Source of the DNA: Brachionus manjavacas
Taxonomy: Eukaryota > Rotifera > Eurotatoria > Ploima > Brachionidae
DNA length: 64,000 nt
Assembly (NCBI GenBank): GCA_019054805.1
Contig: JAHQIY010000014.1
Span: forward strand, 930,001-994,000
Reading direction: 5' to 3'
Positions 23,701 to 33,647 of this stretch are shown here, one piece after another. Within the stretch, counting starts at the first letter, position 1. Every line of letters starts with the position of its first letter. Below the pieces are notes generated by a model. That model made no database searches, was not told the origin of the DNA, and saw nothing but the letters and a program-made list of their open reading frames with translations. Both the position numbers and the translations under genes were made by a program.

Positions 23701-26700
23701 AATGATCGGCCTTTAGGTCCAAGTAGTCGAACAAAATTTTCTGATACGGATATTCGTAGAGGATTTTTTCTCTAAGCTTTTTTTGAATTTGTTTTAATTT
23801 AGTCATTTTGAGAACACTTTTGTTGACCAAATGCTTTTTTGACTTGTTTGACTGATACTTTTTTTTAATTTTATTAACTAGTTGATTTTTGACTAGATTC
23901 TTAGCTGGCTGTAAATCCCCATTGTCGGCAAAGATCGGCTCTAGTTTTATTTTTTTGTGAGCATTTGGCACCTCATCGCTCTGATCGTCCAAGTCAGCCA
24001 CCTCATCTTCGTGTTTGCGCTTGCGATTGTTCTCCTTTTTGTCCGCAACTTTCCTAAAGCCGAATTCTGCCATTTTTTTCCGCAATCTTTTCTTTACCAA
24101 TTTATTAAATTCTTTAACTTGTTTGACTAGTTCAATTTGGCGTTTTTTGATCAAAAAAACTGCATAGAACACTCTGTGTAGGCCGCAGCGGCGTGTAGTG
24201 GTCGCCCAGTCGCACAATAGGTGAATTATTTCCTTGTCAGTTAAAGGCCTGTTGGCGTCGGAATCGACGAAATCATCTCCATTTTCATCCTCATTTTGGT
24301 CATCGATAACACAGTCAAGATCATGGAAATTTTCAAATTTTTTATTTTTTTTCCCACTTAGGTTAATTTTGGAAAATATCTGCGAGTAAAGGGTCTCTAT
24401 GGTCTGGTTTATGTCACTTAGATTGTAGCAATTTATATCCAATGTTTCCAGTATGTCCAAAATTTTGGTCTGCACTATTCCGATTGAGGCCGGTTTGAGC
24501 CGGTCGGTGGTCCATTTGGTTTCGATCTCTATGGAGCGTCTTTTAACACAAAGTTCAGACTTTTCCAGTTCTCGTCTAACGTAATCGCGGGTCTGCTTGC
24601 TAACGCCTAAATAGTCATAGGTGTAGACCAGGGTGGATGGTGGACATGGTAAAAAATCTAATGGTGAACCATTGTACGGGTTTTCGATGCGTTCATCGCC
24701 AACTTTGTTCCACAAACATGCCTGCATGCAACCAAGTTGTATCGAATGGACTATCGATATCAACTGGATCAGCTGGTCTCGATGAAGAGGACACTGGACA
24801 AATTTGTTGAACAGAGCTTTTATTGAGCTTAGTGGAACTTCATTTTTCATTATATACTTGGCCATGTCTTGTTGCGATTCAGGGTCAGCTATGGCTTGAT
24901 TTTTTAGCAAGTTATGCTTTTGCTGAATTTGTTTGACAATTTTTTCAAAGAATACATTCGAATACTCATTGAATAGGTTGGATATTCGCTTGCAGCAAAA
25001 GTGCGCCAAACGTCGAGACAATAATTCAGATTGAAGAAAATGATACATATTTTGAAAAACTTAAAAAATAATTTTTAAAAATAGATTATAGGTTAATAAG
25101 GAATTTTATTAAAATTTTATATCAAATAGTCAAAAAATTGAATTCATTTTGCTTTGGAATTAAGTTTTAAAATAATGATTTTTTTTGATTTTTTAATTGA
25201 GCATTAACAATTTTTATAAAAAATTTAGTATAGTGAAAAATTTGCTCATTTTTCCTAAACTACTACAAATGGTTTTGCTAATTTCATCAGCTGTATCAAT
25301 TCAATGTATTACCTATATCCAGATTCTACAAATACCATGTAATTTTCAAGAATATTTAAGTAACCAATTTAGTCATTAATTAATCATTGGATTAATTTTT
25401 TGAAAACAAAAAGGTTGGAAATTTTTCATCTTCTTTTATTTTTCAATAGAATTAATTTTATTATTTTAATTTACTTAATTTACTCAATATTTTTCATATT
25501 TTTCACAAAAAAAAATTTAATTTCACCTAAATTTACTTAAAATAGCATGAATTTTGCTAAATTGAGTAAACTTTGGTAGCTCCAGTTATCAAATAACTAC
25601 AGTAAATACCATTTTTCACAAGATTATTTACTTTAAGTTAATTTTTTCTTAAATGAAGAATAAGCATAATGGCTTAAGAAAGAAGGCAATTGATTTTAGT
25701 TTTAAGGTCGTATTGGATACAAAATATTTTTTGTTTTTTTAAAAAATGTGAAATTTAAATTAAATTAAAAATTAAAAAAAAAATCTGTAAATTCTTTTAA
25801 ACTCGTTAATCAAAAGTTATGACTTTTTCAATTTCGAACAATACTTTATTCAGCATTTCTTGAGAAAATAAAAGAAAATAAATATTTTCATTAAATTTAA
25901 CTAACCTGTGCTTAAAAGTAATTTATTAACTAAAAAGGAATCATTTGACAAATTATTGTGCGCTGATCGATTTTGAATAACACTTTTTTCAAGTAAATCT
26001 AAAAGTGACTCGAGAATCAATTGTTTGTCTAGTAAATTTTGATCCAACATGGCTCTTGGGAGAAAAAAATTGAAAAAAAATTTTTTTATTTTTATTATCT
26101 AACAATCTAATAGCTCACCTGGTTAACTTGGTTGTAAATATCCACAAGCATTTTAGCTTTTTCTCAGTCAAATAATTGTGATTAATAATAGGCAAAAGAA
26201 TGGAATTTAAATTGTCGACTTTCATAAAACCTTCAAGAGTCATATTAGCCGGTAGACTTTGGTGCTGATGACCACTAGCAGCACTTAGCTCATAGAATTG
26301 TAGCCTAAGAAACATTTCTTTCAACAAGCGAACCAACGACACACTCCACTCGCTTGAAACATCAATGGTAGTTTGTCTTTTTTTCTTGTTGGCTTCGGTT
26401 AAATTAGTAGTACAACCAAGGACCATTATTTTTAAGTACCAAACTGACCGACTTATAGACACCTGATACTCGTATAAAGTAATTAAAATTTCTGGCAAGT
26501 TATCAGCCCGTTTGTTGAAAACAGGAATTTTTTTAGCTAGTTTTATGAGCGGTTCATTGTTGGCCAGCTGCTTGAACCAAGCATAGGCACTTTCCTTCGT
26601 CTTCAAATTGCCAGTCATTAGGATCAATGATGGTCGAAATGACTGGCTTGTTTTGGCCGGCAGAGACTGCTTTTTGCTCGCCTCAATCTGACTATTGACA

Positions 26701-26969
26701 TTTGTCTCTTCTTTTTTGTTGACTATTTGAAGTAGTACTCGGATAACATCGTTGTCAAAGTTGGAATTTGTTGATATCGGTTGATCCTTCCCAATTGACT
26801 GGTATTCATATTCTGAAAGTAATTCGGGTATTTGATTTCGAAAGCCGGATCGCACAAATTCACTGGTAAGTTCGTCTTCTCTCTGCTTTTCTTCCTGAGG
26901 ATAAATGTCCAAAGGACCTAGCTTGCCTCGCTTCAAAGGCTTTGACTCCAAGTCTTCTGTAAAATTCAT
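11737..26969 (-). CDS. MED12: Mediator complex subunit 12
   Basis: Scaffold of the Mediator kinase module (with CDK8, cyclin C and MED13), a nuclear regulator of RNA polymerase II. Eight exons on the minus strand: 26969-26119, 26054-25906, 25059-22248, 21310-21206, 21155-20818, 20772-19783, 19726-19515, 14034-11737. Total 7755 nt, 2584 aa, longer than human MED12. Recognisable blocks: N-terminal PLKRGKLGPLDIYPQ; LLSRRLAHFCCKRI; LLCDWATTTRRCGLHR (the LCEWA region, near residue 605); NLCAELTSRC; WIKERCF...ICYP; QPFFSLMLSCLKNK; and IRLSLVGSMFD in the last exon. The last ~520 residues are Q/M/P-rich, as in other animals, and a further polyQ tract lies in the middle exon near 23460. Intron 7 is 5.5 kb and full of transposon remains; the others are 38-930 bp. 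The gene is alone on its strand between the desaturases and the RASSF-like gene. Confidence 0.95.
14740..15040 (+). mobile_element. LINE ORF2 C-terminus plus 3' UTR (in MED12 intron 7)
   Basis: A broken plus-strand frame reads FNFYNNSLIS, NWLQAEIVHSKAVNEFKNKI. This matches the end of CR1/Jockey-like ORF2 proteins (FFSNR...WN.LP..VV.A.SVN.FK..LD). It is followed by GATGATCAACTCGATGCAG, CCTCTGTG and GGAGATGAGCGCCTCCCC, the block shared with 3010-3105. That block is therefore the 3' UTR of this LINE family. The copy is 5'-truncated and decayed. Confidence 0.65.
15041..16019. other. AT-rich intronic DNA of MED12
   Basis: About 1 kb of MED12 intron 7 without recognisable coding sequence, only poly-A/T-rich words. 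Nothing else seen. Confidence 0.5.
16020..17175 (+). mobile_element. Decayed LINE: reverse transcriptase and C-terminal region
   Basis: In shifting plus-strand frames the order is: VLNRPEPKESFQPEP; QKEIESAIKALKNKNS; RGITVARKAFCSIIPERI; QAEFRRGKGCKDQM; LEWNSPLYLNFVDFKKAFDS (RT motif A); SESFNVCTGVRLG (motif B region); and LEDLDFADYLMIIS (motif C, FADD mutated to FADY). It ends with LLRMK-like sequence and CTATGCTCCACAAGAG. This is one non-LTR element in its natural order, several hundred bases shortened after motif B and closed by many stops and frameshifts. It lies sense-opposite to MED12 in intron 7. The clade was not assigned. Confidence 0.85.
17480..18150 (+). mobile_element. MULE-like transposase N-terminal fragment with a FLYWCH-type zinc finger
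   Basis: The plus frame from about 17490 reads DPSDNPLEEIQDVPY, then a Lys-rich stretch, KYRYYCRYLSHDCQVALYL, one stop, and LQDGKSGHCFVSEPDHSNH. The C...C...H-x-H spacing is that of the FLYWCH/WRKY-like finger found before the catalytic domain in animal MULE transposases. A later piece (17906-18139) is polar and has an RFCEKCNTK motif. No DDE core is seen, so this is a partial, inactive copy in MED12 intron 7. Confidence 0.5.
18333..18358 (+). repeat. Dispersed GCTCCTTCAGAATAA tail motif
   Basis: TTCGTGCTAAT followed by GCTCCTTCAGAATAA. Related copies: 62336-62367 (TATCGAGCTAAG plus GCTCCTTCAGAATAA), 33025-33054 on the minus strand (GCCGAGCAAAT plus GCTCCTTTGGAATAA), and a partial one at 17258-17278. 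The constant 3' half suggests the end of a SINE, LINE or DNA element family that could not be delimited. Confidence 0.45.
18898..19371. mobile_element. MITE-like element with TGTTTGACGC inverted ends
   Basis: TGTTTGACGCATAAA at 18901-18915 is matched in inverse orientation at 19354-19368 with one mismatch; GG/CC just outside extends the match on both sides. The interior is AT-rich and non-coding. Length about 475 bp. No convincing target-site duplication was found, so the ends are approximate. It lies in MED12 intron 7, close to exon 7. Confidence 0.5.
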
Positions 26970-28527
26970 TCAAAAAATTTATTCTAATATATACTTTTAA
27001 TTATTTAGCAAGCATCAGATGCTTTGATTTATATAGACAACGAAAAAAAATTTAAATTTAGTTTAGTGCATGTAAAAACTGTCAATAATTTTTTTTTAAT
27101 ATAAACTTAACTTTTTATTTACTTATTTTTTCATTTTTGACATTGCAAAAAATAAATTTAAAGTAATTTTTAATAAATTTAAAGTAAATTTAAATAAACT
27201 CAGTATAAAATATTTTTTTTAATTTTTGAAAAATTTAATAAGTGGGCTGAAATTTAAAGAAAAAATGTCAAAATCAATAAAAGTAAAGTTAAAAATTGTC
27301 AAAACGAACGTAAACATTTTTTATGTTCGGAAAATAAAAAAAAACTAACTTATGAAAATCCAAAATAAAAATTAAAAAAAACATTAGAAATTATAAAAAT
27401 ACGAACTAGGGTGAATTTTTAATTAAGTTAAAAATTGAATTTAAAAATTAATTTTTTTCAAACAATAAATTCCTTTGTTTAAAAATTAATTAAAAAAATT
27501 AGTTATTTTTAACTAAATCAATTTAATAATTAATTCAATTAAAAATTCACCTCAGTAAAATATAAAAATGTTTAAATGTAAAATTATTTGCAGAGTTTAG
27601 CAGAAATTAAATTTCAATTTAATCAAGCGTAGTGCATTTTGCAGAGATTTTGCACACCTTTAGCAGATTTTTACAGTTGATGCAACTTGCACCATGATGC
27701 ATTCTCAGAACTAATTTTATACTTTTAGAAAAAAAGTAATTTAATTTTTTTACACTTTGTTCTGCTCTTTTGTACTGAATTTCACAACGACCGGACCATC
27801 ACTGTAGTTTCTGCAAATACTCTGCAATTTAATTTTCATATACTGTAATGAGTGATTGTTTATTGTGGGTAAATGCTGATACAATTTATAGAACCAATTT
27901 TGGACCTATAGAAGAAAAAGTTATTAAACTTTTAAATTTTTGTTCCAAAATTAATAGTTCCTTAAATGAAAATAATTAATCTTAAAATGACAAATTTAAT
28001 ACACTTCCCGACAAGAAGAACTGCTTAATGTTTAAGTAATAGAATTGAAATAACCGGAAAATTAAATGATTTGTCTCAGATTTGTCTCCAAAATCGAAAA
28101 ATTAACGAGACATCCGTTTGGAGGCCAAAAATCAGGGCTCTACGATCACTCAATTGAAGTGATTAAGTTCTTTGGATCTTTCTAAAGACCAAAGTATATG
28201 GCGATGAGTAATATACTTTGAATGATTTGAAAAAGATATCACAAGTGATAAAAAAATTTCCATTTTTGGAATCCCCTTTACTAAATTTTTCGAAAAAATG
28301 GTGACCAAATTGACAATAAAATAAAATTCAACATTAAATTACCTTTTAATTAAGTTTTTTGCTGCTGTATGGCTCTTAAGACTTCATTCTGATTTACAAT
28401 GCTTATTCAAATTTGAAGTTGGTAAAGAAAGAAAAATAATGATAATTAAAAAATTTATTTAATTTTAAATGGTAAGAATAAATAATTGTTAGAATATTTA
28501 CAAAAATGGATTATTAAACAAAAATAA
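26970..28527. other. Intergenic spacer between MED12 and the RASSF-like gene
   Basis: AT-rich and without a recognised gene. It must contain the MED12 promoter (MED12 starts at 26969 on the minus strand). The part at 27585-27830 is a diverged repeat also seen in ECPAS intron 7. The stretch 28000-28330 is of more mixed composition but closed in all frames. Confidence 0.5.
27585..27830. repeat. Diverged dispersed repeat (copy 1)
   Basis: Shares ordered words with 46300-46490: a GAACTAATTTT block, then a run ending in CT(C/G)CTTTT-GTACTGAATTT versus CTCCTTTGGACTGAATTT, then CACAACGACC versus AACAAAACC. Identity is moderate and gapped, so this is an old interspersed repeat of unknown class. Confidence 0.35.
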
Positions 28528-29262
28528 TTAAAAAAGAGTGTCTAATTTTGATGAACTAGAATTACGACTTGACGAAGCACTTGAGCTTTCGCCGGCCGAG
28601 TCAACTAGATAAACTGAAGATTGATTAAAACTGTTTCGTTTAGTTTTAGTCTGATGCTTTAGCTTGGAACATATTGTTTGAAAAAAAGTACTATATTTTG
28701 ATTTATTGTCTCTTTTTTGTTCCATTATTTGGTCCAAGCAATCGATTCTACGAATCTGTTGGTTCAATATAATCTCCTTTTCTAAAATTTTGTTCATAAA
28801 AGCTTCTTTAATAGTGTCCCTATCAAATTCATGAATAGGTAAATTAATCGATTTTTTTTTCTCTTGGTCATCAATAACTTTAAGCTCATTTTGGCGCTCT
28901 TTTTGAAGCTTTTCGAAACATTTCTTGGCATTCATGGTCTTATGGCGAATTGCTCTTGATTTTTGTGATTTTTTGCGCACTATAAAATACACATTTGACT
29001 TGAGTTCAGTCTGATTAGCAAACAAATTTAAAATGTTCTCGTTTCTTTTGACCACTCTTTCAACACCAAAAGCATTTTCAAAAATTCGGTAAGTTTTGAT
29101 CAGCTCGTCGAATTGGTCATTTTTTGGGTACAATTTTTTTAGAACCATTTTCATCAATTGCTCGACATTTAGTGAAAATTCATTCAATGTGTATTCATAG
29201 TGGATTTGGAATTTTCTGCTTCCCATTTGAACCGGAATGTTAACTTTGTTAATTTGACTCAT
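28528..29262 (-). CDS. RASSF9/10-like Ras-association domain protein
   Basis: A single-exon gene of 244 aa. Residues 7-95 fit a ubiquitin-like RA domain: a beta-hairpin start, TYRIFENAFGVERVVKRNEN in the position of the family's 'ekwrg.ERvL' motif, and NVYFIVRKKSQKS closing the domain like the RASSF 'vqFvLrk' strand. Then come a basic linker and a predicted helix, ILEKEIILNQQIRRIDCLDQ. This helix resembles the N-terminal RASSF9/10 segment '[21 protein letters not shown]'. The end is Ser-rich. No SARAH domain is present, as expected for the RASSF7-10 group. Those proteins act as adaptors for Ras-like GTPases and at membranes or the cytoskeleton; the exact partner cannot be read from sequence. 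Lack of introns is unusual beside its neighbours. Confidence 0.7.
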   Translation of the reverse strand: MSQINKVNIPVQMGSRKFQIHYEYTLNEFSLNVEQLMKMVLKKLYPKNDQFDELIKTYRIFENAFGVERVVKRNENILNLFANQTELKSNVYFIVRKKSQKSRAIRHKTMNAKKCFEKLQKERQNELKVIDDQEKKKSINLPIHEFDRDTIKEAFMNKILEKEIILNQQIRRIDCLDQIMEQKRDNKSKYSTFFQTICSKLKHQTKTKRNSFNQSSVYLVDSAGESSSASSSRNSSSSKLDTLF

Positions 29263-31764
29263 TTTTAAATTGAAGAAAATAATATTTTTTTTTCTTTTTA
29301 TTGATTCTAGACTGATTTTAAATTAGTTAAATTAGTTAATTGATTGATAGAAAAAGGAAATTACAGTTTTTTATGAAAAAAAGGATATTAACAATTGATA
29401 AAAATAAAACAAAAAGTTAACTAAACCTGAGCACGGACAAGTGCGAAAAAACTCGATTAAATACTCAGATTAGTAAACGCCTGTTTAAATAGGAGAATTT
29501 TTTCCACTTAAAAATTGTGTAATTTTTTGAAAATTAATTGAAAAATTAGATTTTTATTATGCATAAATTTTTTGTAATTCTCTTAATAGTATCCTGATGC
29601 TAAATGATTTTTAAATTATATTTAAGAATACAATTCAAAACAATTATCTATTATTTATACCCATAAAGTTCTATATAATCTTTTTGAATAGCGATTTATC
29701 GATCTCTTACTTTAGACCATTTTAAAAATAAACAATAGAAATCAATTTGAATCTTTATTTATATGTTTTGATAGTAAAGAGATAAGCTTGAAATTTAAAA
29801 CTTACTTCTCACCTCTAAATAAAATCACTTAATGAATTTCTAATCAAATAAATCGATTGATTTTTGCATACATTGTAAAAGTATTTCTCTATGAAATGTA
29901 AAATAATGACTATCTATTTGAGTTGATTTAGAATGAAAATTATTTGATCAGTGCGAAGCATTTTTGATCATTTGATCACAAATGCCTAATTTGAATAAAA
30001 TGTGCTCAATAAATATTAAAATTTTTATTTGATTCTAAAATCATAGAAATAATTAGTTTAAATAATGTTTTTTATTAGACATTTAAGGAAATAAATTGTT
30101 TACATAGTCTAATCTTATTTCAAACATGATTCTAAATGGTGCCATTATTTACAGGTTTTGTACGTGTATTCAATTGGATATTCTTAAGTGATAGATTTTG
30201 AGTAGAATATTTATTTTATTGATTGATTGTTTCCACGATATCAATTCAAATTCAAATTTCCTTTTCATAATGACTTTGGCACCTAAAACAAACATTTATC
30301 TATAATAAAAGATAAAATGACTTTTATTTAATAAAATTATTTAAAAATTTAAGCATTTTTTTTGCTTTTATTCTGCCCTAATGCATAGACCGTACTCGGA
30401 CATCTAATCCTTCAGACCAGAATGAATGATTTAAAAAAAATATAGATTAAATTTGCTACTTTATTTATGATACTACTGATTTCAAGAAATAATCTTCTAA
30501 AAAATTTTCTAAATGAATTAAAAATTATCTTAATATTAACATCCATTTTAAATAAAATACTTATAAAGCTGTTATAAGTGCTGTTATAAGATAGGGGACT
30601 GATGGGCGCCAAAGTTCCCTATCAAAAAGTTAAAAAGTGCTAAGTCTCTCCTTTAAAAAATTCCATTTATCAAAAAAAAAACATAATTTTTTAGTAAAAT
30701 TGTAAAAAACACAAAATAGTATATTTTTATATTATATATTTTATAACTGATAAATTCCATTTAATAAAATGTATTAATTCTTTCCATTTCAAGACCTCTA
30801 AAATTTTGCATAAAAATACACTAAAACATTTGGGCGAGGTAGAAAAAAACAACAAAAAATACATATATGAAAAAAATTAAATTAAAATGAGGTGAAAATT
30901 AGGCTCGCTTTTAAAATAATAATTTAGAAACCAAATAAACCTTTAAAAATGTATTTCCTCTTTAAATGAGGCAGTCTGCGATCATTCAAATCAAAATAAT
31001 TGTACTTTGTGCCATACTAGTAGTGCTCATCTGATGAAAGCTTCACCTGTACCTACAAAATTGTGAAATATGGGTATCCACTGATACCTTTTGGAAATTC
31101 GTCTATTTGCATATTGAATTCATGCACATCGAGAGAAAAATTTAATTAACTCACTGAATCAAAATTAGAATGCTGGAAAAGTTACAAAGGTTAAAAAAAT
31201 TTTAAAAATTTTATTCGTTTTTTTAATAAACAATGGAATAATTCAGCATTCGATAATTGGCAAATTTTTGTTAAGCCAGAACAATATGCCAGGACGAATA
31301 ATCCCATAGAAAATTATAATAGTATAAAATTTTTTTCACAAATCGTGTTAAATATAATACATCACCACTATGCGAAATTTTTGAATTGCAAATTTTGATT
31401 TAGAGTCATTCAGAATATATCTATATTCACAAAGTATTTAGTAAATAGACCCAAAACAGGTCGAAAATGAAACGCTGGTCCTTGTTTACAAAATGATTAA
31501 TGAAGAAATTAAAAAAAAAATATTTTTTTATCTTATTACATCAAAATAATTAATTAATTTGGATTTTGAATTTATGTTTTTTTTTTATCTTTTTATATGT
31601 TTCGTTCTACCTGTCTCAAAACACTTATCTTTTAATTACAGATATTTGTTAAAACCTTAAATTAAGCTTTTTTTAATCCTCATCATATCATTAATTAGAA
31701 AATATTTTAAAATTTAAAAAAAAATATTTTTAATTAGAGAATTTTTTAGTTTTAAATAGAAATC
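29263..31764. other. Long AT-rich intergenic region, no gene seen
   Basis: About 2.5 kb upstream of the RASSF-like gene. It contains only AT-rich sequence and short islands of mixed composition (for example 30380-30430 and 30990-31090). The 66-codon minus-strand frame at 30412-30612 is low complexity and was not accepted. Confidence 0.5.
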
Positions 31765-31805
31765 ATGAGTCTATGCTCCACAAGGAGCTAATAAGAGAAA
31801 AATAG
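31765..31805 (+). repeat. Isolated LINE 3' terminus
   Basis: GAGTCTATGCTCCACAAGG followed by AGCTAATAAGAG-AAAA. It matches the 3' ends of the LINE fragments at 10.6 kb and 17.15 kb (CTATGCTCCACAA...GAATAAGGAAAAA) but has no LINE coding sequence before it: an extremely 5'-truncated insertion. Confidence 0.6.
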
Positions 31806-31946
31806 AAATCCCTCTACTAGAGATCCCAATCACAAGAATAATTAATGTTTCTTTACATTTAAAGTTTTGACTCAATGCAAAAAATTTTTGAATCAAATAA
31901 TGTTTTTTTTTGGTTGTAATAAAAAATTTTTGTATGATTTATTAAA

Positions 31947-33235
31947 ATTCTAAATTAGTTAATAATTGATTTAATTTTTTGCGTTTGAATTACAAAATGT
32001 ATCCAATGTTGAAATTACATTGAATAAGAGCGATGTTTCAAATATTTATTTCAGTTTCAAAAAAAATAATTAAAAGTTTAATATTTCAAAAATGAAAAAC
32101 TTGGATTTTTCTTTTTAATTTTGACTCTGGGTTTGTGATATAAAGATCCTCATAAAATAATAATTGACGTTTAAGAAAATATATACGCTCTATTTTACAT
32201 TTTTCATAAATTGATTTTTCATAATTTGTTAAAAAGCACCAAACGAAAGTAAATTATCACTTAGGAAGACTATGGTAAAATATGGTTCATTTGTTACTGG
32301 AACAATTCTTGTTCTTAGGTTTTATGAACTATTAGTTCACCTAATATAAAAAAGCTATTGTAATGATAAAAAATATGACAGAAAAAATAATAACATAGAA
32401 AATATAAAGTCGGGCGGAGTAGGTAAATTTTTTCGAATCTTTGTTTCCCAAAGTCAAACACTTGAAGGGTGAAAAATAAATTTTAATTTTCTTTAATTTT
32501 TAAATATTAATGCTGAAAGGCAAAGATTTAAGTGGGGAGCGTATTTGGGTATTTGGGATTGTTGAAAGGGTAATACCAACTCAACTAGATCCGAGCAAAT
32601 GCTATTTCTTAAGCTCCTTCAAAAAAAAAACAAAAAAATTAATAATTTATTTATTTTTTTTTAAAAACTTCAATTATTTATTTTTATATCAGTTTCGAGA
32701 ATTAGGAATTTTATTAAATAGCTTTATTCAATTTGTTCATATAATTAATTAATATAATTAATATGATTTTGGTTCACCCTAATTCTAAATTGAACAAAAA
32801 AATTGGGTGATAGTTCACAAAATCTGAGAACAAGAATTTTTCGGATAATAAGTGAACTATTGTTCACCCAACCGACTAGATCCAGTTTTTCAACGATTGA
32901 ATATAAACTTTAATCTAATGAATTATTTATCTTTTTTTTTATTTATTTTATTTTTCCTATTTTATTCTTTTTTTTTTATTTTATTTTTATTAGCTTTTTT
33001 TTTAGTTTTTTCATATGTTTTTATTCCAAAGGAGCATTTGCTCGGCAAAAAATATTTAAATGAATTGTTTAAAAGTTAAAAAAGAATTTTCAATATTTTT
33101 TCAAATTTCCAAATAAAAATTAATCTCATTCTGAAAAAAATATTTGAAACATCGCACTTTTTCAATGTTATTTCAACATTGGATACATTTTGTAATTCAA
33201 ACACAAAAAATTAAACCAATTTAATCTAGAATTAT
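31947..33235. mobile_element. DNA transposon relic with long inverted ends and ISXO2-like transposase scrap
   Basis: The left end (31947-32056) and right end (33123-33232) are inverted copies. They share TTTGAATTACAAAATGTATC, CAATGTTGAAAT, ACATTGAA and GCGATGTTTCAAATATTT with few mismatches. A second inverted pair lies inside (32300-32350 against 32770-32860: AATTCTTGTTCT, GAACTAT, CACC-AAT). Between them the plus frame at 32510-32630 gives GKDLSGERIWVFGIVERV...SKCYFL, resembling the 'G.WVFGgverdtgkcFl' strand of ISXO2-like/Merlin DDE transposases. Most of the transposase is missing, so the element is dead or non-autonomous. No clear target duplication was found. Confidence 0.7.
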
Positions 33236-33647
33236 TTTTTCAGTTAATATGTTTATTTATTCTATTTTTTAACTAAAAAAAATTAAAATTCAATAAATTT
33301 CAAATCGACTTTTTTTTTTGTGATTTTAAACATTTAATATAATTTTTAATGGAAAATTTAAATCAAATCTTTAATCAAATGTCTAATTTCACATTACTAA
33401 TACTTTTAATTCGAAATTACAAGAAATGCATGATTATTGTATTTGAGTTGAAGCTAAAAAATACCAAAACGCTTCAACAATATTTTATAAATATTTTCTA
33501 TCTATTTTTATTGATAAATCAATATTATTCTGAAATTAACAACCAGAAAAATTACAGATAAATTATTTCTTACCGAGAATAAAATCTTGATATATAGGCC
33601 AACAAATCTTAAGTAAAAATCATTATTCATATTTTTGATTTGAAAAA

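Noticed and set aside
30412-30612. 66-codon minus-strand frame
   Set aside because: Low-complexity Ile/Phe/Asn composition typical of AT-rich DNA; no motif.
32852-33079. 75-codon plus-strand hydrophobic frame
   Set aside because: Runs of Phe/Leu come from poly-T stretches within the DNA transposon relic; not a membrane protein gene.
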